From NCBI RefSeq assembly GCF_000143535.2, contig NC_037318.1, positions 2,294,001 through 2,358,000 on the forward strand: a stretch of 64,000 nt of DNA, read 5' to 3'. Below the pieces are notes generated by a model. It did no database searches. It had not been told where the DNA came from and worked only from the letters and a program-made list of their open reading frames with translations. A program made the position numbers and the translations under genes. Shown here piece after piece: positions 34,001 to 46,799 of the stretch; position 1 is the first letter of the stretch; the number at the start of each line of letters is the position of its first letter. This DNA comes from Botrytis cinerea B05.10. Its lineage: Eukaryota; Ascomycota; Leotiomycetes; Helotiales; Sclerotiniaceae.

Positions 34001-34496
34001 CCTTTTGATATCGGTCAAATCGTGGTAAGGCTTCACCAATATCAACATATGCTAAGATCAAGGCCTCAAAAATATCACGATGATGACTCGCGATCTACCA
34101 CAGAATAAGCTTGAAGTCTGAACACAAACTATGGATACCAACCTGAAGCATAAGCTTAATTGGAGCCTATGTAATAATTATCATCATCATCATCATCATC
34201 ATCTTCTTCTTCATTCGATTAGGTAGAAGGGTACGAACCCATATGAACGACAAGTAAGGAGTTCCATTGCATAGAACGTCCACTATTTTCGAGTACTTTT
34301 CAACACCTCGTAACAAAGGTTCGATACGGCGTAAATTCTGACCAGATTGCCGTTGTCTTTGTGTGCTATCGATCTCGCGAACAGCCAGCCACACATCTTT
34401 TAACTCTGTTGAGGCGAAGTTATGCGCATCCTGTTCCGAGATTGAAGATTTGAGCCTCTTGAATGCACCAGCAATGGTGTTTTGGGGGCTCGCCAT
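31060..34496 (-). CDS. NACHT-domain NLR-like protein with C-terminal C2H2-type fingers
   Basis: Ten exons: 34496-34239, 34166-34143, 34094-33902, 33851-33441, 33382-32828, 32777-32672, 32624-32361, 32302-31842, 31798-31299, 31245-31060. All phases agree and give 985 residues. The helical N-terminal domain includes FIWAPIKLMLQIASHHRDIFEALI, rebuilt over three exons (about 84-107). NACHT: LHGKPGSGKS (Walker A, Lys297, made by splicing) and TRIVVDGLDEC (Walker B, about 382-392). A winged-helix/arm-like region with ANGMFLWVRL and VEFVHFSVREYL follows. Two zinc fingers are visible: Cys817/Cys822/His838/His842 and Cys848/Cys853/His869/His874. The acidic tail is rich in Phe-Asp. Fungal NACHT proteins of this type act in non-self recognition and incompatibility; the ligand is unknown. 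No WD40, ankyrin or TPR repeat domain is seen. Confidence 0.85.
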
Positions 34497-35017
34497 GGAG
34501 TCTCTATGGCAGTATGATTTACTCTGTCGAAGAATCACGTTCTATAGGAAATTGAAAGCGATCGAAGAATTCATACGCCCCTCGTGGTATTTGTATTAGT
34601 TAAATGGAGTTCAAGGCGTTCTGCGAGGCTTCCGTGATGCAGGTTAAGTTGCACCGCATGGAGGCTTAGCTAAAAGGTGCAGGGAGGCTGGACATACGTG
34701 TAAACTTGCGATGACCTTCTCATTCGTCGATTATCTCCAGCGTAGTATGCTGCAGGGATTACTTGGCTCGCTAATGGTGCTGACAGATACAGTTGGCAAG
34801 CAGGACCTCCACTGCTCGGAAAAGTCGACCGACTCAGTTAAATCTTATACCAGAACACTTATTTTACTTCCTCCGCTATATAACTGTTACGGAAATGATT
34901 AAATTGACAGTCAACATACCTTACTACAACATTTAATTCTCTCGCTGCTCACTGCTGTGGCATCTTTAATTTACGAATAGCATACCTCTAGACGCATCAA
35001 AGTGTTCGATCTTGACA
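34497..35017. promoter_or_regulatory. Shared 521-bp intergenic region of the NLR and SNF2 genes
   Basis: It separates two divergent start codons, so it must carry both promoters. I see no clear TATA box or operator. A 63-codon frame at 34711-34902 is not convincing. Confidence 0.6.
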
Positions 35018-38000
35018 ATGTCTTACGAAGAACGACCAGCAAAGCGTGTGCGGGTTGACAATTCTGGGAATCGTGAGAGCGAGATCAGAGTAGATAAGGG
35101 TTTCTACTCGCCTCCCGTTGAAAACTCGAATGCCCTAGGAACCGTTGGACAGGAAGTATATGAATGTTGTTATGGGATGGTAAACAAGAATTAAAACACC
35201 TTTAAGGCCCTTTCCAAAAAATCCTAATAGAATATAGTGTTAAACAACATCGTCGTAAAGAAATTATGCAGTTCAGAGATCCATTCGAATTTTATACCTG
35301 TCAAATTTCGTAGTCCTAATCATCTTTCCTCGGGTGATGATGATCACTCAACTACCTTCGACATATCAGACTTTGCAGCGGCCCAAATCCTAAAGGATTT
35401 GGCAAGTGTTCCAGAGGTCACAACGCAGTTATACTGCCATTCACAGGTTGAATTCAACCATAGCGGACACAGTCGACAGATGAGCAAACGTTCTGATAAA
35501 TTGCGCGGACTGTGGTTTTTGAATGTGATTATTTTTGGTCCAGATCGTTTTGTTGAAAAGATAGGGGAGTACTTATCAATCAGAAAGATGTATCTCCAAG
35601 ACACACTAGGGTGTGAGCGGTGCGTCCCGTACCGCAATCCTCATGCTATGACCCCAGACACAGAGGAAGTTGTAATGACAGATTTATCCATCTTGGCTCC
35701 CGGATACCACGATATAGAGGAATTAAAATCCGGGCCAGATCTTCTAGCGCAGTTAATGGAAGGGGGGACTCCTTTGAGAGAGACCGAGGCACCAAAAATT
35801 GTGGAGACTTCCTTATTTAGGTAAACTACTAGCACATTCATGAGGGCATTATCTACAGGGGCTTATAGAATCTTCATTATAGGCATCAAAAGCAAGCTCT
35901 GACTTTCATGCTGCGTCGCGAAGAAGGTTGGAATTTTGATGATACAGCTTCTGACATATGGAGTCTGCGAAGTGATACTTCGGGGCGATTAAGGTACACA
36001 TCCGCAATCTTCTGATCAATTTCTGTGTTGACTGAGGCTATTAGTTACGTAAATAATGTCACCGGATGCAGCACTTGTGAAGCTCCTCCAGAATTTCGAG
36101 GTGGCCTACTGGCAGATGATATGGGACTGGGAAAGACGCTCTCCATGATATCTTTAGTAGCTTCAAACCAAGCTTGCTTAGATTATGAATTAATGCAAGC
36201 TTATCCTCGCTCTTTAGAATTGAGCCCTTCAAATACCTCAAAGGCTACACTACTTATTGTGCCTCCAGCATGTATGTTCCATTTCATGGCAGAGGAGTTA
36301 ATTTCACAATACTAACACAAGAATAGTGATTCAAGTATGGGAGCATCAATTTCGATTGTAAGTCTCCGCACATATATCCAAAATCGAAGTTGCATGGCAT
36401 GTGTCTTTGCAGTCGTGCTAGATTTATGCAGTACTAAACTATCCAGACATCTTGTACCGCGAGCACTAGCATGCTATATCTACCACGGCCATAACAAAAA
36501 GAGCATAGACTTCCTCAGACAGTTCGATGTTGTTATCACAACATACCACACTATTGCGGCAATTTGGAAGCATCATAGCGCTCATCAAGATGACGAATCT
36601 TTATATTCTTTAACTTGGCATCGCATAGTTTTAGACGAAGGTGAGGGAAGGCATATCATAAATCTTCATGCCTTTATCTAAATTCAATAGCTCATATCAT
36701 CAAAAACCCTCAGAGCCAGCTAGCTCGAGCCTGTTGTGCTCTTAAAGCAACAAGACGATGGGCGATAACCGGAACTCCTATTCAGAACAAACTTGTGGAT
36801 TTTGCTAGCATTGTAAAGTTTCTGCGCGTTCATCCTTATTCCGATACAAAAACCTTTGGAGAAGAGATTACAACGCCATTCAAGAATTCTTCCTCTATTG
36901 ATGCTAAAGGGTTTTTACGACTCAAAACACTTGTACGGGCCATTACCATCAGTCGTACGAAGACAGTCATTGAACTTCCATCACGGGTTGACGAGATTCA
37001 CCATCTTCACTTTACCCCGGCTGAACGAGAGAAGTATGAGGCTGAGAAAGTGCGAGCGAGAGTATTAATCGAGAGAGCAATCTCGTCTGGGAACCAGAAT
37101 GGAAAAATCTTCAATGGGTTATCATTACTCAACCGCTTACGTCTGATCTGCAATCACGGTATATTACAGCTTACGTCTACTACAGATCATGTGGTTTCTC
37201 AAGGAATTGAAGTTGTTGCTTGTTGCTCCATGTGCGGCGACTATCTACAGGAAGAGGTCTTTGGTGGCCCCTTTCCTTCGGGTATTGATATTCAACGACA
37301 GCCATTCTGCGAACAATGCATTCTCCAAGAAAGAGACAACTGTGACCCGTCTTCGAGTAACACTTTAAAACTTCCCGGTACAACAGAAGATTTGGGATCT
37401 GTGACACTGCCAACAGTTACAGATACTGAATTCTCTATCAAATATATGTCGACAAAAATCAATGCTCTTTTAGCAGATCTCCAGAAATACAAGAATGCCG
37501 AGAAAAGGTTGATAAATCCCAATAAGACCCAAAGAGTATTTTCAGAAACTAATTTGCGATAGTGTCGTGTTTTCATACTGGACTAAAACACTTGACCTTG
37601 TGCAAATGATGCTGAGTGATCAAGGAATACGCTACACAAGAATTGATGGGACAATGCCCCTTTCCAGAAGAAATGAGGCTTTAGGTGCTTTCAAAAACGA
37701 AGATACTGTCCGCGTAATTCTTGTCTCAGTCACTTGTGGTGGGGCAGGGTGAGTTATATCTATTACAAATGTTAGTATTTAGCCACTAATGGGCATGGAC
37801 AGTCTCGATCTTACTACTGGGTCCAGAGCATATCTTCTCGAACCACATTGGAACCCAATGATTGAAGAACAAGCTCTCTGTCGTGTACATCGAATTAGTC
37901 AGAAGCGTAAAGTTACTACAATCAGATATTTGATGCACAATTCGTTTGAAGAGGTAAGCTTGCCCATCTTATGTCTTCCATTGAGACGGGATTTAATGAG

Positions 38001-38221
38001 AGCACCTGGTGAGATTTTACGGTGATATTCTAACAACTTATAGCAAATTGTGGAACTCCAAAAGAGAAAGAAAATGCTTGCAGATGCTACGTTTAGTCAG
38101 AGTTGCATCTCAGAGGCTGGCGTTGATGTGGGTATTTTGAAAGTACGTTTCCCAATTGAACTTTTATATCTCGTTTGTCATTCTGATAAATATCCAGCAC
38201 TTAAGATCTGTCCTTGAGTAA
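35018..38221 (+). CDS. SNF2-family (Rad5/Rad16-like) helicase/translocase
   Basis: Eleven exons: 35018-35179, 35231-35820, 35883-35993, 36045-36271, 36327-36357, 36432-36640, 36691-37507, 37563-37748, 37803-37953, 38044-38142, 38198-38221. The sum is divisible by three and gives 868 residues. Motifs in order: HQKQALTFMLRREEGW (Q-like), ADDMGLGKT (Walker A, 312-319), LIVPPALIQVWEHQF, DEAH at 442-445, WAITGTPIQNKL, RLRLICNHG, a partial RING-like Cys cluster (about 621-665), KSVVFSYWTKTLDLV, CGGAGLDLTTGSRAYLLEPHWNP and ALCRVHRISQ. No HIRAN domain is seen. The family remodels chromatin or acts in post-replication repair. Splicing removes every stop and rebuilds each motif, so the gene looks intact. 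Its divergent pairing with an NLR is notable. Confidence 0.87.
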
Positions 38222-41200
38222 TATCATAAGAGAGGTCTAAGATTATTACTTAGCTATAGAATCGCACCTTATAAGATTGTATTATCTAGTAAGAGTCAAA
38301 TTCATAATATTGGGCCACAAATTCGCTCTCGTCACGTTGGAAAAGTTTCTCTGCCGGGTTTGATTACACTGCTCCACCAGTAAATCGACTTATATACGTG
38401 GCGTGACTGGGAAAGATACTAGAAATAGCGAGGAAGTGGTATAACTTGAAGATATAAAGACACTCGGATCGCACATATAGGTGGCCTCTAGTATCTAGTC
38501 ATTAGTTCCGCTTATTATCAATTCCCGAATTCCAAGATTTATGGACATTTTATGCAATATGCGTTATTTTCATTGTCAACTTTCATATCCTATCAGCTAC
38601 TTCTATCCAATCCGGTGATGGAATTCCCGTATAGACAACAATGGATATAACGGCAATTTTGAAGTAAAGCGTATAGACTCAGTCTCGAACGTGTCCTGTA
38701 GCTTCATAATCCTATCTATTTCAACCCCCTAGTAAGTATGGTCCAAGGGGAGCAGGGCCTACCAGAGTTCTCTCTATGTTCTCATATCACATCCCCAAAG
38801 TTCCTTAGACCTTTGACGCCGACGTTTAAAAATTCTGGTATCTTATTTATATCTAGAACTCGTGTCCAAAAGTATAGTGGGCCGGGGAATCATTTAAAAT
38901 TCTAAGCTCATTAAAATTCCGTTTAGAATAGAAGGTGACTCGAAGAATATGCATTAATATAAAGTCTCGCTGAAATAATTTCGGCATCTCAAAAGTATTT
39001 CCTGATGACCCAGAAATGGACAAGGGCTGTGTTTGTATGGAAGATACAAGCTTTGAAGAAATATCTTGAGAGAACTTAATTCACTTACGGTGTTTCACGC
39101 GCTATCCGAAGAGGTTCAAGGAAATCCATCTCAGTCATGAATTCGAGTTTTTATGACAGTGAGTACATGTTTTCGCATGATGTTGACCACATTATCACAC
39201 ATAACTGTCTATCCATTAAGTCCAGTTGTCTCTCTACTCGAATGCTTTTATTTTCTATCTCTAGGCCCTTCACCAGAGAGAATAAAACATAACCATCTCC
39301 AAGTAACATAGAATTCGGGGTTTTATTCAAGCGGTTCGGTATCCAACGTATACTTAGATGTTGAGAACATGAATGAGAGTATGAGAAGGCTCAGATAACA
39401 GTGAGACTTTGTCCAGATCTTAGGATTAGTGTCGCCACAAGTAAATGCACCACAACGAGACATATAAGCTAAAAAGTCACCAGTTCATCTATGAGCTTCA
39501 AGAGAAACGATTACAGAGCTAAGATTTTGATTTGAAAAACTGTTACAGAGATGACCCGAAAACGCCGAGAACATTCCTTAACTCCCGAGCTGTCCAAAAA
39601 CTCACTTCTCCTTTCCTCCATCACCCTCACTATGGCAATGACGGCAATCAAGATCTAAAATCGACGACAAATTCACACGATTTCATTTATTTGCGAACTT
39701 TGAATCGTCTGTAGAGCTTACAATTTCATTAAGACTGTCATAACAACATCTTTTCTGGAACGAATAATCATCAGAGCCTTGGAAAAGCCCGAGGGTCAAC
39801 ATAAGCATTCTTTGCCGATATCTGACGGGAAATTATGTGATCTTATTTATAGAGAAGTCTTGAGAACGTGCAGTTCTGAAGGGGGATTTGATCTGAGTTC
39901 TAAGCCCCAAGTGAATTAACATATCCCTCCTCGGATGCTGGCTGATGAAACCATCTTGAGCAGCATAAAGGCATTGAAAATTGGTAATAGCTTTTCTCGA
40001 GCAAACCAAATAAACAGAAGGGCACTTGCATCAGGATGATATTCAGCATTGCATTTGCAAACTTCTAGGAGTCACGGCGTTTAGAGTACACACTGTATGT
40101 AACATGGGGGTTGATCTTTGGAGCTTTTATTTAGACTTGTGTTTTTGAAAATGACAGCGAGATATATATGACGCAAGTCATAAGCACCATCGAAAGTGAA
40201 AATTCCTCCCTGAACTGTTCCCGTGAGCTGGCATATAAGATTTTTGACTTACGATCTACACTTCTCAGAGTTGCAGTTGAGGTTAATACTGAATAAATTT
40301 CGGCAAAGTTCAAGATCACACCCCCACTGTGAATATTCCTCTTTTTTTCGAGCAATAACCTCTAAATCTATCAGGTGAGTCTTTTTGTATGAACCCCAGG
40401 GTATCTCTTTGGCCTGATCTGAGGAAATATCTACAGGAAATGAAAATATGATATTAGTTACCAAGACTAGCTAGGTTGTGACAGGAATACTCAATATTGT
40501 CTATGTCTACATTACTGAATTCAAAGCAGCGCCTATATTAACGATGAGGATCTTGGATCAGAGATTTATCCTGCAGCTAAGAAATCTAACATTTCTAATC
40601 GTATCAGGATGTCGACAATTCAGTGCTAGTATTTCCGCCGCGTGTATCAGGAGAAAAAATCCCCCAGCTTATTAGAAGTTGGCTCACTCTGTATCCGATT
40701 CTTTGCAAACACGTCACTGTTGGAATTGAGAAGCATGTTGTCAATTCCTTCCAACACTTGTTCTACCCCTTGAATGACAAAAACTCACAGCCGAAAATCA
40801 AACTTATTCGTAACAGCCAAACCGCCGAGACGAGAAGACTAGAAGTCCCTCAGAGAAACTTCCGATCTCCGTGGTGAGAATATATACTCAAACAAAATCA
40901 AAGATTTCCACGATGGATCCTAGAATCTCTTGTTGGGTCCAAGGGCCAGATGGTTTGTAACAAAACAGATTAAGAAACTGTACCAAGCTGTTTTATAGTT
41001 ACCAAGCTTTCTTTACCGTTCGCTTGGACTACAATTCTATCCTAACTTATAAATAAAACACCGCTTTCTGCATGAAAACTACTGGTCTATTTGTCGGTAG
41101 TCGTTTCTACAAGTAGAAATGTTTTATTTTTCGATCTGGGGGATGTATAAAGAGACAAGACTGTGAACCTAGTGACGCATTATAGTAAGAGAAGAGACAT

Positions 41201-41805
41201 CATTACCGACGATTGATAGCCAGACTTGGTGAAGATATATTATTAGTACATCACTTGTTGATTTTACAATATCGAATCGGGGTTACCAAAACTTGATTTT
41301 TTTGTGTTTAAGTTTGTGTTGTTGGTTTTTATATATAGTTGTCAGCCGGTATCAAGTGAATGATAATAATATCAAAGCGACAGCGAAAACATGCTTCAAT
41401 AACTTATGTTACGAGTGTGATATCAAAAACAGGATTGTAAGTGTGTAGTTGAAGATCTCGGATCACTGGCTCCTTGTCCACACAATTTTGGACACTAAAA
41501 TTCATGTCATTATCAGTTACTTCTTATCAATACCGTATTTATAAACTCGGTGTAAACTCCTTGAGATTGTTAGTTATGAGTGATTGAAAAGATATCATTG
41601 TCTTTCAGTAGCTGATTATTAGTATTAGTATTACCATTTATGTACACGATTATCTAGCTCTCAATCTAATGTTGTCAAAATATATTCTGTGTTCATACTT
41701 AATGCTTTTTATCCGCAGTCTACAAAGTCTGAGATTTCAAAAATAATAAAATTTTCACGGAAGCATATGCATACTACTAGAATCTAAGCTCAAGTCATCA
41801 AAAGA
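38222..41805. other. Long gene-free, AT-rich interval
   Basis: About 3.6 kb with only short frames (85 codons or fewer) and no family I recognise. With 30335-31059 it flanks the NLR/SNF2 pair. Confidence 0.55.
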
Positions 41806-42308
41806 TCACGCGGGACGCTTAGCTACCCATGATAGCTCTGTCTTTCCAGCTACATAAATATCATCGCGAGGCTTCCACACCCACCAAATTAGCACCGGGT
41901 CAAAGTCGGATTCGAGCCTTCTCCATATACTGGATGGATTATCCACACGCATATCCACAGCAATCTTTTCAATAGATCTCAAACCGAACTTTTTATAGAG
42001 GGAGTAGCACATCTCGCTAGATTCCACAACCACCTCTACTCCCATTCTCTCCGCCTTCCCCATCCCCCATTGCATAAGCATATTCCCATACCCCTTGTTG
42101 CGTTGCATCGTGTAGGTAAACATGTAATCCAGCTCTAGAGGGAGTTATTACGGGAGTAGGGACTGTGGACTGGGAACAAATTACGACAATGAAGCCTCCG
42201 CAAATGTTCGCCCCCGAATTGATAAATTTGATTCAAAACCCGACCTGCGAGATCTCGACCGATATCTTCCGGATGCCAGAGAACAACTGATTCAGGAGCA
42301 CCATCCAT
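41806..42308 (-). pseudogene. GNAT acetyltransferase, N-terminally truncated
   Basis: Exons 42308-42245 and 41806-42134, joined over a 110-bp intron with a weak donor (GTCGGG) and a CTCTAG acceptor, give about 130 residues. The C-terminal part is a GNAT core: ELDYMFTYTMQRNKGYGNMLMQWGMGKAERMG contains the Q/RxxGxG acetyl-CoA signature and is followed by VVVESSEMCYSLYKKFGL. Fungal GNATs of this shape usually have about 80-100 more residues in front, and nothing in the upstream DNA supplies them. The frame also opens at 42386. It is a decayed gene, a short active variant, or an incomplete model. Confidence 0.5.
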
Positions 42309-42386
42309 GAATTTCTGATGGTAATGGATTAAAGAGCGGGTGATATATGTATTGATAGCAGTATGTACACTTGTTAATTTTAGCAA

Positions 42387-44430
42387 CAGTAAAAATAGTA
42401 AAATTTATCTGCGGATATTGAAATATGTGGCAATAAGAACGAATTTCACCCAAAGAAGAAAAATAGCAGTTGTACACTTGTACTCTCAGTTTTCAAGAGC
42501 GATTCTGATACGAAGTGTTATTTGTTTACTAATTACCCGCACGCTTACCTTTGCGGATTACCTAGACTTCCTGGGTTTCTTGGGGTTGGCCCTCGTTACG
42601 TATAATTGTCGAAACCCTAGAGAAAGTAATGTCATGCTTTTATTTATGTGTACCACGTCTTCCAGTTCGGGACAAGCGAAGGTACTCAGGGGTATTGAAA
42701 TCTCGAGACTCGGTTGGATCTTGATCTCTAGATTACTTTTGTAAGTATGAAAGACGATAAATAGGTGAATGTATTGGAATAGGTACATAATTATGCAATT
42801 GTATTGTTTTATGCAATAGTTCAATGAATAGTGATGATTCCTCAAGAGGATTGGGGTTCATGTGGAACTTGTCTTTCCAGTTCAAATGTAATATTTGCGA
42901 AAACGTAGGCTATAGACGAGCAGTCTGGATAAAAAATCATCGATATTGAATGATTACCGTAACGACATCCGAACAGTTTTGTTCTTCTCGTCGTTTAAGT
43001 CGGATTCTCATCAAATGTATTGGATACCGCAATCTGCTTAGTTGAGGTGGAGGTAGGATGCATGATGACGACGACGAGGGGGGAAAAGACGGGGAAGAAT
43101 GGAGAGAGTGGAGAAGAGGATGTAGTAGGTGTATCGACTGGAGAGATAAATAACGCAGCGGGACAAAAGCGGATATTGAATGAAGACACAACTCGACTCT
43201 TTAAAGTATTCGGATGTAGAGTACTGGCGTATTTACTTCAATCCTCAATACTTATTTATCACCAACGATACTATCACCAGCAATAATATCACCAACGATG
43301 CTATCACCAGCGATACGATCACCAAACAATCATGTTGATTGACACCTAATAAGCATCTACCCAAGCTACATAGGTATTCAAGCTATTCCATTCCCGGATT
43401 CACCTAACGCTCTTCCTCCCCAAACCATCAAACATTCCCTTGCCCGTCCGTTCGCTATTCCCAATCCGAAGTCCGTATCTAAAGTTCACTCCTTCCCAAA
43501 GCGGCCATCCAAGCGACAAGTAAGTTTTTTACGGAGCTGAGGGGAAATCATTATCGCCGAAAACGAACAGATGTATGTGAATGCCACGCACGATAAGAAT
43601 GGAGATGGATGGATGGATGGATGGACGGATGGATGGATGGGCTGGAATGCAACTTTATAATTCCACTTGAATCTAATCCAACGCCAACAATTGACCTTTA
43701 ATTCAATTATACGAGTTCGTGCTAACTCGTTTGACCACTTGAAAGATTATATAACTTACATCTACTAACTAGTACATACATATATACATACATACATACA
43801 TACATACATACATAAGATCGCGTATATATACATATATATACATATATACTTCTTGGAATCATGAATATTATATCCCTCTATCTGTCTGTCCATTTATTAT
43901 ACAACAACCACTTCTCTTCTTCTTCCTCCTCTTCTCTTAAATAAAATTGCTTCACATTACATTAATGTATCATGATTACATGAATGAATCTCAATCATCT
44001 ATGATTAAATGAAACAAAGCACAAAACCTCCCCATCCATAACATAAACACACACAAAAAATGGCCCCTTTACCTCTACCCCCAAGACACGCCCAAGCTTC
44101 AAACCTCTCTTCTTCATCTCCACTGCGTCATTTCAGCCTCAATCTGGTCTTAGCAAAAGATTCCATTCTGATAAATAGTTATCAACCGCCACCACGTAAA
44201 GCAAGACTAAGACGACTACCGTTGAATTTAGTGCGTTTACCTATTTTAGAGGAATTGGATGGGATGAGTACACTTTTGGGTGAGTTTTGGCTTGTTTCTT
44301 TGATTGGAGAGGATGGGTGGAAGGATGCATCGTTGGAAATGTCTTGAAAGAAAGAAAGGGAAAGAAACCATTGAGAGGAAAGGCTGGATCGATGATTTAT
44401 TGAGAATTTCATGGGATTGACTTGCTGATT
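42387..44430. other. Gene-free interval with mini- and microsatellites
   Basis: No supported gene in 2 kb. It contains an imperfect minisatellite (about 43256-43325), a GGAT run (about 43602-43640) and CATA runs (about 43772-43815). A 95-codon frame at 44060-44347 has no recognisable content. Confidence 0.6.
43256..43325. repeat. Imperfect minisatellite with TATCACCA core
   Basis: Four to five diverged copies of a unit of about 15 bases built on TATCACCA(A/G)CGAT. Confidence 0.75.
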
Positions 44431-46080
44431 ATGATTGGGTTTACCAAACGATTAGTCTCAAAGGCTAGAAAGGTATGTGTTCACTGTTTACTGTCTACTG
44501 TGCTGTTTCGTTTGATTCAAAGATGGATGATGGGTTATGAATGGCCAATGGCAAATGGCAGATGGCAGATGGCAAAGGCTAGATAAGAGAGGGAGCAAGG
44601 GAAATGCATACCGTTTGAAAGCTGTGCAAATGGGCAGACGGCAGATGGGAGGTTTAATCGAAGAGGAAGAATATCTGAGGATATATCATTCACACATTCA
44701 TGTATACATGTAAACTGACAATCATCTCTCCAGCCCAAATTCGATTTAGTCCTTAAAGTAAGTTCTCCTTCCAAGGATTCCAACACACCGCACCTCTTCT
44801 TTCCCAGCCAAAACTAACCTCCTACTCCCGCAGTTAATAGATCTCAACAACGTCCCTCTAACTAGTGGAACCGTATACATAAAATGGCACATCTCTTCCT
44901 CTGTTGCCTCCGAACATGCAGGACAAACTCCTCGCTCTCCCATTAAAGAACATAAAGTTCAATGGGATTACACTCGATCCATCCCCGTCCGTCTCACAAT
45001 CGATAAATCCAACTATCTTTCCGAATGTCTTATCCATTTCGAAGTTATTCAAGATTATAATTCCGGGGCTACCTCGAAGGGAGAACGGGTCACTCTAGGA
45101 CATATTACGTTGAATTTGGCGGAATATGTGGAAGAGAGCGAAGTGGAAGGAGAAGAGGGAGTGGTGAGGAGATATTTAATGCAGGATAGTAAGATCAATA
45201 GTACGGCAAAGATTGGGATCAGTATGAGACAAGTAGAAGGGGAGAGAAATTTCGTAGCGCCAACATTAAAGAGTGCACCCGTTTTTGGAGGGATCGCGGG
45301 AATTATGAAGGGCGAGACGGGAGATAATGGTGATGATATTGGTAGTGAGTTTACATCCTTTTTTCATCCTTCCGTGTATTTCACAATGCGCAAATGGAAC
45401 CCGGAATGCAATTCTAACGATTCTAAAAAGATATGCCACAACTTCAAAAATCCTCCGATAAATCCGATCTGCACGACATGTATCGACGCGCCCTCGCAGC
45501 CTCTTGGACGTGTTCCCCTGGCGAAATGCCCGCAGATGAATGCGTCGAAGATATATTCGCCGGAGGAGATGGCTGGAAACGCGATCCGGGTTCCCATTCA
45601 ACTTCCCATTTCGATAACGACTACCATCGAGACCTACGAGACACGCCTCGGATTGTCCATGATGATAGGGAGTTAAGCGCGAGTGGAGGAAGCGGAGAAG
45701 ATTTGAGAAGGCATAGGAGGAGTCCTAGTGATGCGAGTCAGAAGAGCAATCTAACTACAGCATCTTCTATTCCAGGCGGAGGTGGAAAAATGGGAAGAGT
45801 TGATGGGAGAGGGCATCGATATAAAAGAAGTAACGACACGACACGCAGTGGTGTTTCATCAAGTGGAGGCAGGAGCGTGAGTGCGCAATCGGGACTTTCG
45901 AGTATGGGGGATAGAGATGATGATATTTCGATTATGGGGACTGGAGAGAGGGGAAGACAGGGGAGAGGTCTGGGCCATATCCCGGGAAATCATCATGGGT
46001 ATGTGAGACCGAGGGAAGTGGATGAATTTGATATGAGAGAGGATTTGGTGGCGTGGAAGTTACCTGGGGAGGTTTCTTAG
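44431..46080 (+). CDS. NT-C2 domain protein (EEIG1/EHBP1-type N-terminal C2)
   Basis: Four exons, 44431-44472, 44734-44757, 44834-45344 and 45431-46080, give 408 residues in a consistent frame. The N-terminus reads MIGFTKRLVSKARKPKFDLVLK, then LIDLNNVPLTSGTVYIKWHI, SPIKEHKVQWDYTRSIPVRLTID, CLIHFEVIQDY and RVTLGHITLNLAEYVE. This is the NT-C2 pattern (about residues 10-170) found in proteins linking membranes to cytoskeleton or endocytosis in animals; the fungal role is unclear. The middle has DMYRRALAASWTCSPGEMPADECVEDIFAGGDGW, a block I associate with fungal members. The C-terminus is Ser/Arg/Gly-rich and disordered. Exon 2 is only 24 bp and intron 1 is 261 bp. The donor of exon 3 could also be four bases earlier by phase, but GTGAGT at 45345 fits better. 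Confidence 0.8.
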
Positions 46081-46799
46081 ATGGTCACGGAGCGGAAAGG
46101 GGACTTGTGTATAGATAGACGGTAGATTGGACTGGGTGTATATTGGATGGCGAAAAAGAATAGGCCGGCTTCCGTTTGGGCTTGCGTATATATGGAGTTT
46201 ATGGTATTTCTAGCTGGGGCATGGCTAAGGAAGATCGGAGAAGCATAACATGCATGGATGGGTGGATGGATGGAGGAACCACGGAAAAATAAATTGGCTG
46301 GTTTTTATCATAGATTTTTTAATTGTTTTAATTTATAAATCCCTATTTTCTTCGCGTCTAAGATGTGTTTCTGTTCGTGTACCTCTACCAGACACGAATT
46401 ATGCAAAGGTAGGGAGGTATATCAAACTCCTAAACGCCTCGCTTTGCTTCTTCTTTTCTTCTTTTCTTCTCATCCATGTCTTCTAGTTTATAACCCTTTA
46501 GTCTTGGAGATGTGTGATTTGCAGTTATGCCATATTCATTACCTAGATAAGGCGTAGAATAGGGTGGAGAAGATACCTGTCCCCAAATCGGTATGTGCGA
46601 ATCGTGATAGAGTCTTCGACCAATTGGGAAATAGGCTCTGTTTGTACACCCATATTCACATCCATATCCACATCCACATCGACACCCCCAGATTTCGAGA
46701 TTCTGTTGGTCCAAATAACCAAACTTTTCCCATACACTCCCTAAATTCCCCCTCCATTATCCCCCATCAATACCCGTCTCACAACTCACCCACTTCCCT
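46081..46799. other. Convergent intergenic region
   Basis: 3' flanks of the NT-C2 and cyclophilin genes. CT-rich tracts (about 46440-46475) and an ATCCAC/ATTCAC repeat (about 46650-46682) are present. No gene seen. Confidence 0.55.

Noticed and set aside
42135..42386. 83-codon ORF as a separate gene
   Set aside because: Splicing its first part to the GNAT core at 42134 gives a more sensible single protein; the rest of the frame is intron.
44060..44347. 95-codon ORF just before the NT-C2 gene
   Set aside because: It is not in frame with the exon starting at 44431 and shows no recognisable feature.
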